A stretch of DNA of 20,147 nt from Phycisphaerae bacterium (GCA_021604825.1 BQJS01000081.1:1-20147); one strand, 5' to 3'. Shown: positions 1 to 7,837, counted from the first letter of the stretch. Notes: generated from the sequence alone by a model not told the origin. A program made the numbers and translations.

Positions 1-84
1 GGATTGTGAATAGAATGGGCGATTGAACCGATTTGGGCTTTCGCCGAGGCGCATTACGGCTAGAATTAGGTCACGTACGGCTGT

Positions 85-113
85 AGCGTCGATGGCGGTT
101 AAAGCGTCGATGG
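85..113. repeat. 11-bp direct repeat upstream of the first gene
   Basis: The sequence agcgtcgatgg occurs at 85-95 and again at 103-113, 18 bp apart start to start, ending 22 bp before the GTG start at 136. It could be a regulator-binding pair or chance. The rest of 1-135 has stops in all + frames and shows no gene; an upstream + gene could end within the first 26 bases. Confidence 0.35.
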
Positions 114-135
114 AACGTTCTCGCGACATACAGAC

Positions 136-2124
136 GTGGCAAAAACTCGCGAGACGGTGCCAGTCGTTGTTGGCAACGATTCTTATGACCTTGTCCTTGA
201 TTGGAATCAACAGGTGAAACCAGTCGCACAAGTTGTATTGACGGGCGCCCTAGTTGGCGGCGCGGGAATTGCGGCGTGGACGTTCTTGCCAAAGTTGCAG
301 GCACCTTCGTCGCTCGTCGCTATCGAGGCGGGCGAGAACAGTGAGATCGCGCGGCGTTTGATCGATCAGTATGATCCGGCTGCTGAAGTGGCCCGCACCG
401 CGGTGGATCGTTCGGGGTTTGCGTCGGATTTGACGGACGATCGCATCGGCACGTTGGTCGAAGGTGACAGCCACCGGGCGCAAGATGTACTCGATCAGGA
501 AGCAAACCGCATCAATGACATGCTCAAGGATTCGGTGAATCGTCTTCGCCAACACGATCAAAAATTCAACGAACTCTCGGGTGAGTCTGTCACGACAACC
601 CAGGGGTCGGTCAACTTCGGGAACAACACGGGTTCCATGACGAAGCACATGACCGATGGACTTTCACAAAGCAAAAACGTTGGGCAATCGAATACGTCGC
701 TGCTTAAGTCTGCGACCGGCGCTTCAGCCAAAGCCCTGCAAGCATCCTTCGGTGAAGCGAGTGGTCGAGACAGCCTCGTTGGCAATCGCATGAACGGCGT
801 CGCCCTCTACCATGAAGGCATGGCCGTTGATCGCAAGGCGCGGATTGTGCGGGCTGAAGCTGATTCGCGATTGGTGGAGTTGTCTAAGCTCGCAGTCGAA
901 CAACAACTGCAAATGTCCGAAGCCGACATTGTGAATGGCAGCGGGATCGTTGCCTCAATTGAGAAACAACGCGAGCGCCTTGCAGAAGCAGAAAGCGCCC
1001 ACGCCGCGATTGCAAAATCCGTTGAAGACACCGAATCCAATATCGCAGCCGTCAAAGGCGAAATTGAAACCCAGTCGGCGATGGCGTCGAGCCTGCGAAC
1101 ACAGTTGGACGCATTGGAATCGCGCGGCGTGGAGTTTGGCAGCCAAAACGCGGGAGACACCTTTGAACGCGAATACAAATCGCTGTCATCGAGCTATCGC
1201 AACGTCCTAAGTCGTGCCCACGCCCTGCAACACGGCTCGATTGCTGGTGCACATCTCGAGATGGGCGGTGATCTGGTGACCGGGCAATACGTTCCAGATC
1301 AAGAGGGCGGCGAAATCGAGTACGAATTGGGCCTGGATGAACTGGAACGTCGTTTGGTTCAACTTGGCTGGGAGGAATCCGGAGCCAAGCAAGTTTTAGA
1401 CGACGAGAGGGCTGAGTTGGATAGACTGGAAGGTCTTAAGAGTTCTTTTGAGACAAGAGCCAGCACCGCTCAATCTGCAATTCAGGAAGGCAATCAGCAG
1501 GCGGCAACGATCTTTGCGAATTATCAGGAGCTAGCCGCAGAGACGGCATCGCTCGAAGACGACGCGATCGAGACGCTCAAGAATGCCAGTCAGGCATTCA
1601 CCTCAGCCCGGCGTGCTGCGCAGTCGCGCATGACCGATTTGCCGCAACTGTCTCCCGAAAAGGAAGAGCAATCGCCCGGTGCTTTGATCAAGAAAGATCG
1701 TTGGTTGGTTGGGCAGATGGCGAGTCAGTCAGCCGACTCGCAAACGCGAGCGGCGATGATTCTTTACGATCGATATTCGCACCTGGGCAACGCGATCGCA
1801 TTGTGCGAAAACTTGGAATCGACCTTCCCCGAGTTGGATTTGAAGCTAGCGGAAATGTCGGACGCGATTGCTTCGACAAAAACCAGCGCGGAAGAAATCC
1901 TCGAAGATGCCATCGACGGTTTTGAAGGAGCCAGCCAGGGCTTCGAAAGCCATTGGTCGGTGGCTGCATCGGTAGCGGCGGCGGACTATATGTTGGCCCT
2001 CTTTGAACATCCGGAGTTGGTTGACGTAGCCATCGCGAACTACCAATCGGTGGTTAAGGACCGCGAGACGGAGCCGCTGCTTCGGCCGTTTGTTGATCGC
2101 CTCGAACAACTTCGTAATCGCTAA
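136..2124 (+). CDS. Membrane-anchored coiled-coil protein of unknown function
   Basis: I do not recognise a named family. The 662-residue protein has a short N-terminal tail, one hydrophobic segment (about residues 30-51, rich in Gly/Ala/Val) and then about 600 hydrophilic residues. Long stretches at about 235-335, 395-500 and 565-600 are rich in Ala, Glu, Gln and Leu and look like coiled coil. A Ser/Thr/Asn/Gly-rich stretch lies at about 150-210. The last 120 residues are helical and could form a small repeat domain. There is one cysteine (C557). It is probably anchored in the cytoplasmic membrane; which side the coiled coil faces cannot be told from sequence. The start is GTG: the frame is closed by a stop at 100-102 and this is the first start codon after it, with only a weak purine-rich site upstream. 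A structural or tethering role is inference. Confidence 0.85.
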   Translation: MAKTRETVPVVVGNDSYDLVLDWNQQVKPVAQVVLTGALVGGAGIAAWTFLPKLQAPSSLVAIEAGENSEIARRLIDQYDPAAEVARTAVDRSGFASDLTDDRIGTLVEGDSHRAQDVLDQEANRINDMLKDSVNRLRQHDQKFNELSGESVTTTQGSVNFGNNTGSMTKHMTDGLSQSKNVGQSNTSLLKSATGASAKALQASFGEASGRDSLVGNRMNGVALYHEGMAVDRKARIVRAEADSRLVELSKLAVEQQLQMSEADIVNGSGIVASIEKQRERLAEAESAHAAIAKSVEDTESNIAAVKGEIETQSAMASSLRTQLDALESRGVEFGSQNAGDTFEREYKSLSSSYRNVLSRAHALQHGSIAGAHLEMGGDLVTGQYVPDQEGGEIEYELGLDELERRLVQLGWEESGAKQVLDDERAELDRLEGLKSSFETRASTAQSAIQEGNQQAATIFANYQELAAETASLEDDAIETLKNASQAFTSARRAAQSRMTDLPQLSPEKEEQSPGALIKKDRWLVGQMASQSADSQTRAAMILYDRYSHLGNAIALCENLESTFPELDLKLAEMSDAIASTKTSAEEILEDAIDGFEGASQGFESHWSVAASVAAADYMLALFEHPELVDVAIANYQSVVKDRETEPLLRPFVDRLEQLRNR

Positions 2125-2167
2125 AAAACATTACTGGTTCAATCTCGAATGCACTCTCCAATAAAGA

Positions 2168-2202
2168 AGCCGGCTATCGACCCGTTGGATCGATAACCGG
2201 CT
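2168..2202. terminator. Hairpin between convergent genes, probable bidirectional terminator
   Basis: Arms at 2168-2180 and 2190-2202 pair over 13 positions around a 9-nt loop. The one mismatch in + strand RNA (C2174/A2196) becomes a G-U pair in - strand RNA, so the stem is continuous for the secreted-protein gene transcript. It lies 43 bases after the stop of the + gene and 57 bases after the stop of the - gene. There is no uridine tract on either side, so intrinsic termination is probable, not certain. Confidence 0.6.
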
Positions 2203-2259
2203 GAAATTGATTCGGTTTGAATTGAACCCGCACGAAGCCAAGTTCGACTCGCCTCGGGC

Positions 2260-4452
2260 TTACGGGCCGGTCATTCCGCTCGGCCAATCTGAGTAATCGA
2301 TACCGTTCACAACGCCATCGACTGTGTAATCGAACGCGGCACCGCATTGGTTGCCAGCCGGTCCGTCATTGCACAATTGGAATTGCGCGAAGTCCCAGAG
2401 GTCGACGTGACCGTTGCCATCGTAATCGCCGGTGGCTCCCGCGCAGTTGGCCGTCGAAACCACCACATCATCAAGGGCAGCTTCGGTATACGACGCTGAG
2501 CCAGTATCGACTACGGAAAGGCGGAACCTCGTTTGGCTGCCCGGGGTGATGTAGTCGTCAAGCAGCACCGAGTATTGCTGCCAGGAGCTGGCGCTCGCAC
2601 TGAAGATGACAACTTCAGTCCAGTCGCCCCCATTGTTACCGGAGGCCTCCAGTGTCATTGCGTCACCGGTTTCCGAGTAGAACCAATACCAAAAATCAAG
2701 CGTGGCCAAGCCTGCACTGGCGTCGATCGCTGGCGAAGTCAACACGGTTGGACCGCCGTCAACGTCAAACGTACCAGCCTGGGACCCCGCAGCGGCTTGG
2801 GTTACGTAGCATAATGTACCGGCGGCGGTGTGATCGTCTCCCGGTTGGACGATACCAGCTGGGCGAGTCGTCTCTTCAGGATCGGCGCGTTCCCACGCAC
2901 CGGTTGTCAACGAGGCATCGTTGGCGACCGTCCATCCCGTGTCCGTTTCAAAATCGTCGCTGAATGCAACAACGGAATCGGATTCACAGTCGTCCGGGAT
3001 GCCGTCGTGATCGCAGTCGGGTTCACAGATGTCGAGGACGCTGTTGAGATTGCAGTCCAATGAAGGCGTCGCGGCGATGTCGCACGTGTCGGGCTGACCA
3101 TTCTTGTCGCAGTCGTCTTCACATTCGTCGGGGACAGAGTTGGCATTGCAGTCCGAGCTTTGGCCGCATCCAACAACGCCACTGCAACCGGGTGCGGCGC
3201 ATGACACATCGCAGGGGTCGTCAATGGTGTTGTCGTTGCAGTCCGGAGATTCACCCGCCGGGATCAACAACTTCACTGTGGCTGAGGAGGGTGTTCCGGG
3301 CTTGAACAATTCAATTGTGATGTCGCCTTCCACTGGCGGTACGTTGGCATCAAAATAGAAGTTATACATCGTTCCCCAGCGCAACGCATTGGAGTTCGGG
3401 TTCTGAGCGAACGTTTGTGGACTGTTCCAACTGACTGCAGCCGAAGTGACCGAACTTGTCCAGTCGGTATTGTCGTATGGTTCGCCACTGTGATAGTCCA
3501 CATCATGGAACCCCACATTTGTGACCACAGTTCCGACGATGATCGGGACCGACACGCCGCCGGCCGCCCGATCAGCATTTAGGTTGTGGACGGCGTATTC
3601 GTAACGCCACGTGCCGCCGCCCAAATCGATGACCTTCGCGCCCGCAATGATTCGGTCGCTTCTCCCCAGGTCGATGTTGTCGATGACCACGGAATTGTCT
3701 GGCGTGTTGATGCCATTGCCGTGATCGCGCCACGCCTGAATAGCAGGCTTCTCGCGTTCAGTCGACCCTTGCGTTGTGATTGAGAAGTTCCCGTTGATAT
3801 CGATTCGGCGATAGGATGCGTTGTTGTTTCCATTGCCTTCTCCAGCATCCTCGGGGTGGATGTATTGGCCTTCGATAAAATAAAGGGCCCCTGGTGTGGT
3901 CAGGTCAGATTCTGGAACCTGAATCCGCTTGAATATATTGTTCCCTGAAGTACCCCCCGGATTCGAGAATGGGAACGGGAAGTTCCCGGTCGTGGGATTC
4001 ACTTCAAAACGTGGCCCAAGGCGCGAGTGCGACCCGTTCAAGTTAGAGCCATAGGGGTCAGAGCATCCAACGCCCAACGCGTCGGCGCAACCGCCACCCG
4101 CAGGCGTGCATGATCCACAAACAGTTCCTTGAAGCGCGCAGAATCCATGCTTGAGCCACGACATACCAATCTGCTCAATACGTCCATCGCTGAGGCGATA
4201 CATGTTTTGGCAGATCACAGGATGCTGGTTGGAATTTTCCACCCAAGCGAATTCCTCATCTCCGATGTTGCAGGACGTCGTGGCGACGGAATACGCCCGC
4301 ATTCCGCTGACCGCACCGGAACTGGTCCAGTGCCAAACATCGGGCATTTCGCCCACGATGACATCTGGACCGGCTGAAAATCCGATTGACGGTACGGCCA
4401 TCGCGCACATCGACGCGATGATTGCATGTGACCAAAGCTGTCGTTTCTTCAT
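2260..4452 (-). CDS. Secreted modular protein with Asp/Cys repeats, jelly-roll-like domain and dockerin-like C-terminus
   Basis: The 730-residue protein starts with a clear signal peptide (KKR, hydrophobic core, likely cleavage after A27). Residues 28-400 form a Cys-rich then beta-rich region; its 'SWLKHGFCALQ', 'GCSDPYGSNLNGS' and 'GPRFEVNPTTG' motifs resemble a secreted family I recall from planctomycetes. Residues 404-489 hold Asp/Asn/Cys repeats of the type DCNxNxxPDxC, likely calcium-binding and disulfide-linked. Residues 496-670 resemble a MAM/jelly-roll beta sandwich. Residues 675-723 carry two Asp/Asn loops (GDYDGNGHVDLWD and a degenerate second copy), as in planctomycete dockerin-like tails. 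Start: ATG preceded by GGAG (4463-4466) at 10-nt spacing. It is exported, probably to the cell surface; the substrate or partner is unknown. It is transcribed alone, convergent with the coiled-coil gene. Confidence 0.88.
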   Translation of the reverse strand: MKKRQLWSHAIIASMCAMAVPSIGFSAGPDVIVGEMPDVWHWTSSGAVSGMRAYSVATTSCNIGDEEFAWVENSNQHPVICQNMYRLSDGRIEQIGMSWLKHGFCALQGTVCGSCTPAGGGCADALGVGCSDPYGSNLNGSHSRLGPRFEVNPTTGNFPFPFSNPGGTSGNNIFKRIQVPESDLTTPGALYFIEGQYIHPEDAGEGNGNNNASYRRIDINGNFSITTQGSTEREKPAIQAWRDHGNGINTPDNSVVIDNIDLGRSDRIIAGAKVIDLGGGTWRYEYAVHNLNADRAAGGVSVPIIVGTVVTNVGFHDVDYHSGEPYDNTDWTSSVTSAAVSWNSPQTFAQNPNSNALRWGTMYNFYFDANVPPVEGDITIELFKPGTPSSATVKLLIPAGESPDCNDNTIDDPCDVSCAAPGCSGVVGCGQSSDCNANSVPDECEDDCDKNGQPDTCDIAATPSLDCNLNSVLDICEPDCDHDGIPDDCESDSVVAFSDDFETDTGWTVANDASLTTGAWERADPEETTRPAGIVQPGDDHTAAGTLCYVTQAAAGSQAGTFDVDGGPTVLTSPAIDASAGLATLDFWYWFYSETGDAMTLEASGNNGGDWTEVVIFSASASSWQQYSVLLDDYITPGSQTRFRLSVVDTGSASYTEAALDDVVVSTANCAGATGDYDGNGHVDLWDFAQFQLCNDGPAGNQCGAAFDYTVDGVVNGIDYSDWPSGMTGP

Positions 4453-5106
4453 TCTGTTGTTACTCCGTTGGCTTTAAGATTAACGATGGCATCGAGAAGC
4501 GTTTGGGAACACGCACGTGCCAATGGGATCGAATTACCCTTTTGCCAGATCTTGTGAATGCGTCCGTGGCGTCAGGCAGATTATCAAACGGCTGTGCCCG
4601 GGCGCTTGAAGACTAGAACGTTTAGCTTAAGGGGCGCGGCTAACCCAATCAAGAGAGTTTTCTCCTTCAATACAAGGTGTTTTTGGAAATCGCGGGTAAG
4701 GTACGGCGAATGTATCTGGGTTGAATCCTCGATGTGTCGGGCATGCATGTTTCGACGCGATACCCGCGTTGCAATGCCGATTCAGATTAGGTAGGGGCAA
4801 TCACTGAATGTGCATCCCGCTCGACACTTGTTGGTGGAAGAACTAACGCCTGGGCGATGCTGGAGAGTGGGGGCCTGACGGGGCAATACGGTTCGGACTA
4901 TCTACAATCCCGTACGCTGCTGGACCGTAGACACGAGGGCGAATATTCGTTCAGAAACTCCGGACAGTCAGACCAAGCTCGAAAATCACAGGATGCCATT
5001 GATCGGGCGCAGACACGCATGGAAAGCAGGGCTTTAGGAATGTGTCCAAATCAATATTTTTGGTGCTCTGATAGCGTTTTTGTACGAGGGTGCCCCAAAT
5101 TCTGAG
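4453..5106. other. Long intergenic stretch without a convincing gene
   Basis: About 650 bases between divergently transcribed genes. Short open frames exist on the + strand (for example 4558-4794 and 4857-5105), but none has a ribosome site, a recognisable motif or protein-like composition. An 8-bp inverted repeat (4691-4698 with 4761-4768) spans a 62-nt interior and could be a chance match. No tRNA, rRNA, CRISPR or transposon end is visible. The stretch probably holds the promoter of the secreted-protein gene and may be decayed coding sequence. Confidence 0.5.
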
Positions 5107-5135
5107 TTGACTGGCCATTTGTTGGGTTCGATAAT
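5107..5135 (+). promoter_or_regulatory. Sigma-70-type promoter of the sigma factor gene
   Basis: A -35 element TTGACT (5107-5112) and a -10 element GATAAT (5130-5135) are separated by exactly 17 bp, five of six matches to consensus in each. The predicted transcript starts near 5142, giving a leader of about 108 nt before the ATG at 5250. It suggests transcription by the housekeeping polymerase. Confidence 0.6.
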
Positions 5136-5174
5136 CTACTTGGGTATTTAGTACTTTTCCGACGCCTCTCGCTC

Positions 5175-5232
5175 AAGACCCGTCGGGAAGGGTTTTATCA
5201 AAGTGCATGATGCCCATACGGTAGAGTCTACC
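5175..5232 (+). promoter_or_regulatory. Leader of the sigma factor gene: weak hairpin with T run, and a 13-bp palindrome
   Basis: Within the predicted leader, AAGACCC (5175-5181) can pair with GGGTTTT (5190-5196) around an 8-nt loop, the T run lying inside the 3' arm, which would be unusual for a terminator. Further on, GGTAGA-G-TCTACC (5220-5232) is a perfect 6-bp inverted repeat ending 17 bases before the start codon and just before the weak ribosome site ACGAGG. Either could act in attenuation or as an operator; this is inference from symmetry only. Confidence 0.3.
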
Positions 5233-5249
5233 ACTACGAGGTTGAAACC

Positions 5250-6920
5250 ATGACCAAATTCGCAAGCAAAGACCTGGCGGAATTGGCCCATCAGTTGCAA
5301 CTCTCCCCCAAGGCCAAGCGCCTGTCGCAACTTCAGGGCATCGAAACCCTGTTGGGACTAATCCAATCGGACAGAACCTACCCGTACGATATGGTGTGCT
5401 TTCACATCACCGGGTATCGCAATCGGCGTAATTCTGAGAAAAAACCGCTGGCCGGTTCATCGCTGATTAGCGACTTGGTGCTGCTGGCCGAAGAGCTTAC
5501 CCGTAAGACTGCTATCCCCGTTGAAGAATTGACCGAACCGTATCGCGCATGCGAAGAAGTCGCGAGCGATCTGGGCGTCAGCACCAAGACGATCCGACGT
5601 TGGCGTCATCGCGGGCTCATGGGTCTGCGTGCGATGTGCGAAGACGGTGTCAGCCGCCTGCTCTATCTCAAGTCGACGATCGAACGATTTGTTGCACAGA
5701 ACGAGGATCTCGTCGAGCGCGGTTCATCATTCAAGCAACTGACGCAAGCTGAAAAAGACGCGATCGTGAATCGGGCCAAGGAACTGGTCGAGCACAAGCG
5801 CATCAAATTGCACGTTGTCGCTCGCCAGATTTCGGAAGAGGTAGGCCGGGCGATTGAAACGATTCGGTACACGCTGCGACGCTACGATCAAGCCAACCCT
5901 GAAGAAGCATTGTTCAGCGGCAACGGTTTGCCGATGGTTTCGGAGACGCATCGCAAGGTCTGGGCCGCCCGTGAGCGCGGTGTGGGCGTCGCGACGATTG
6001 CCAAATCCACGAAAATTTCCAAAGAAAAGGTCACCGCGATTGTTCGGGAGATGCGGGCGCGAACGCTCAAGTCCACCCCGGTCGATTATGTGTTTAACGA
6101 TTTGTTTTCATCGCCCGATGCGGACGCATTGATACTGGATGTACCGCGCCCGGCCGGAAACGGTTCGCGATCCAAGGTCAGACCGCCCAAGGATCTGCCA
6201 GCCTACTTGCGAAGCCTCTACGAAGTTCCGCTGATGACCGGCGATCAGGAAGTGGACGCGTTTCGTCGCTACAACTACACAAAATTCAAAGCAGCCAGCC
6301 TGGTCGAGGCGCTCGATGTCTGCGATGTTCGTGAAGCTGATGTCGCGAGGATCGAGGGTTTGATTGAGGACGCCAGCAACCTGCGGCAGGAAATTGTCCG
6401 AGCGAACCTTCGTTTGGTCGTAAGCATCGCCAAGAAACACGTTGGATGGTCGCCGAAGTTTTTTGAGGTGATTTCCGATGGCAACATGTCCTTGATGCGG
6501 GCTGTTGAGAAATTCGATTTCGGTCGCGGTTTCAAATTCAGCACGTATGCCAGTTGGGCGATCATCAAGAACTTCGCCCGAACGATCCCCGAAGAGCACT
6601 ATCACTTCACCCGCTACGTGACGGGTCAGGAAGAGTTGATCGACGCAACGGCTGGCAGCGCTCCGCAAATGGGGCGAGAGCTCGACGCTCAGGGTCTCAA
6701 GGACATGATTCGCAAGAGCATGACCGGGTTATCCGATCGCGAGCGAACGATCGTGACGTCCCACTTTGGTTTGTTTGGTAGCAACGAAACCCAAACACTT
6801 GAAGAGTTGGGCAAGCAGTTTGGCGTCACCAAAGAGCGCGTTCGTCAGATTGAAAGAAAAGCCATCGACAAGATGCGCGGTTCGCTTCCTGAACAGGTCA
6901 TGGATCTGATTCCGGGCTAA
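5250..6920 (+). CDS. Sigma-70 family RNA polymerase sigma factor with helix-turn-helix-rich N-terminal extension
   Basis: The 556-residue protein directs RNA polymerase to promoters. Sigma core: a region-1.2-like segment (about 316-349, LPAYLRSLYEVPLMT), region 2 (about 376-446, with RANLRLVVSIAKKH, the core-binding/-10 segment around SDGNMSLMRAVEKFD and FKFSTYASWAI) and region 4 (about 490-545, with LSDRERTI and the -35-binding helix GVTKERVRQIERKAIDKMR). The usual region 3 is not recognisable between 447 and 489. The first 315 residues are not sigma-like: a MerR/excisionase-type helix-turn-helix at about 102-123 (EEVASDLGVSTKTIRRWRHRGL is its full span) is followed by two more possible helix-turn-helix units near 186-215 and 244-270. 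This looks like a planctomycete-type alternative sigma factor. Start: ATG with ACGAGG upstream. It stands alone behind its own promoter. Confidence 0.92.
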   Translation: MTKFASKDLAELAHQLQLSPKAKRLSQLQGIETLLGLIQSDRTYPYDMVCFHITGYRNRRNSEKKPLAGSSLISDLVLLAEELTRKTAIPVEELTEPYRACEEVASDLGVSTKTIRRWRHRGLMGLRAMCEDGVSRLLYLKSTIERFVAQNEDLVERGSSFKQLTQAEKDAIVNRAKELVEHKRIKLHVVARQISEEVGRAIETIRYTLRRYDQANPEEALFSGNGLPMVSETHRKVWAARERGVGVATIAKSTKISKEKVTAIVREMRARTLKSTPVDYVFNDLFSSPDADALILDVPRPAGNGSRSKVRPPKDLPAYLRSLYEVPLMTGDQEVDAFRRYNYTKFKAASLVEALDVCDVREADVARIEGLIEDASNLRQEIVRANLRLVVSIAKKHVGWSPKFFEVISDGNMSLMRAVEKFDFGRGFKFSTYASWAIIKNFARTIPEEHYHFTRYVTGQEELIDATAGSAPQMGRELDAQGLKDMIRKSMTGLSDRERTIVTSHFGLFGSNETQTLEELGKQFGVTKERVRQIERKAIDKMRGSLPEQVMDLIPG

Positions 6921-7215
6921 TTTTTCAGGCTAGTTTGCGCACGATTGCCTTTACGCTCCCGATTCCCTTATATGCATTGAGACGCCGGTTCCTCGAAACG
7001 ATTGCGCGCGGTCGGTCGGATTTGGCACCATTCCTAACGAAGTTTTTTCATCCTTATAAACTGAACGGTTGATCGTCTCTTGGTTGGTTGTATGATCCCA
7101 AGCAATCGGAAATTCCTCGCGTTGCGTTGCGGATTTCCATTCGAGTTGATCGTCTGAATTCTGTCTGGCAATATTCTGTCTGGCAATCGGTCTATAACTA
7201 GCGAGGTTAAATTCC
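6921..7215. other. Intergenic region with candidate promoter
   Basis: This 295-base stretch separates the sigma factor gene from the lipoprotein gene. I see no terminator hairpin after the sigma stop. A candidate promoter for the lipoprotein gene is TTGATC (7069-7074) with TATGAT (7091-7096), 16-bp spacing; a TATAAC at 7193-7198 is an alternative -10 but would leave the ribosome site at the very transcript start. An open frame on the - strand (6951-7217) has no coding features. Confidence 0.4.
7158..7187. repeat. Perfect tandem duplication of 15 bp upstream of the lipoprotein gene
   Basis: The unit attctgtctggcaat is present twice head to tail (7158-7172 and 7173-7187), ending 28 bases before the start codon at 7216. 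It could be a tandem regulator-binding site or a recent slippage duplication. Confidence 0.75.
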
Positions 7216-7797
7216 ATGCGTGGTCAGTGGCTACAATCGTCGTTTATCAAAAACTCACTTTTCCTCGTATTGACCGTCGTCTGCGTCACGCCCGGCTGCA
7301 TGGAAGGCCAGGCCGGCGAACTTGATAATCTGAGTACCGATGCCAATGACAACGGCTTCCCCGAGATCCCGCCGCCAGCTGGTATCACATTTGACGAGGT
7401 TGGGAGCGTCAATGTCGCAGTCTCGAATGAATTTACTCGCGACGATGCAGCCGACTTTCTCGAGCAAATCGGGTTGGATCGCAATCTGGTGAACATTGGA
7501 ACGCTATCGCTGGAGATGGTCATCACACTGGATTATGGCAGCGGAATCGAAGACACGATCGAAGATACCGAGACGCTGCGCCCATTCGAGAAGCGTTTCG
7601 AGGTCGCGTGCCCGCAAACTGCAACCATCGCCGTCGATGCGCTTGCGTCGGCACCGTTCTTCGGTGAGCAATTGGTGGCTACGTTTCGGTTTGATCTCGA
7701 CCAAGGCGAAAACTTCAATTGTGGCGACACGATCGAAGCACAAACCATCGTTGATGAAGACGGAAATCCAGATTTTGAAGTCTTCATCAATCCGTAG
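7216..7797 (+). CDS. Small putative lipoprotein of unknown function
   Basis: The 193-residue product has a lipoprotein signal: basic start, hydrophobic core at about 13-24 and a lipobox-like VTPGC with the acylated cysteine at position 28. The mature part is acidic. A stretch of Asp, Asn and Pro (about 37-56) probably acts as a flexible linker, and the following 135 residues look beta-rich with two further cysteines (in VACPQ and FNCGD) that could form a disulfide. I do not recognise the domain. It is probably anchored to a membrane and exposed to the periplasm. Start: ATG with GCGAGG (7201-7206) at 9-nt spacing. It converges on the phosphatase gene 40 bases downstream and is apparently monocistronic. 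Confidence 0.82.
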   Translation: MRGQWLQSSFIKNSLFLVLTVVCVTPGCMEGQAGELDNLSTDANDNGFPEIPPPAGITFDEVGSVNVAVSNEFTRDDAADFLEQIGLDRNLVNIGTLSLEMVITLDYGSGIEDTIEDTETLRPFEKRFEVACPQTATIAVDALASAPFFGEQLVATFRFDLDQGENFNCGDTIEAQTIVDEDGNPDFEVFINP

Positions 7798-7806
7798 GGC
7801 AGACTT

Positions 7807-7837
7807 ACATTCCGTAGAGTGGCAATGTGCGGAACGT
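7807..7837. terminator. Small inverted repeat between convergent genes
   Basis: ACATTCCG (7807-7814) and CGGAACGT (7830-7837) form an 8-position stem with one mismatch on the + strand (U-G on the - strand) and a 15-nt loop. It sits exactly between the lipoprotein stop and the phosphatase stop. No T run follows, so a termination role is tentative. Confidence 0.3.

Noticed and set aside
4718..4728. Sequence GGGTTGAATCC resembling a tRNA T-arm
   Set aside because: Flanking bases do not form a T stem, acceptor stem, or D and anticodon arms on either strand.
4857..5105. 82-residue open frame on +
   Set aside because: No ribosome site, no hydrophobic or domain pattern, odd composition; probably chance in non-coding DNA.
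6108..6668. 186-residue frame antisense to the sigma factor gene
   Set aside because: Mirror frame of a strongly conserved sigma region; its own product shows no family pattern.
7193..7198. TATAAC as the -10 of the lipoprotein gene
   Set aside because: No -35 at correct spacing, and transcription from it would start inside the ribosome site; TTGATC/TATGAT further upstream fits better.
6951..7217. 88-residue open frame on - overlapping the lipoprotein promoter
   Set aside because: It contains the translated tandem repeat and promoter-like sequence, has no motif and no good ribosome site.
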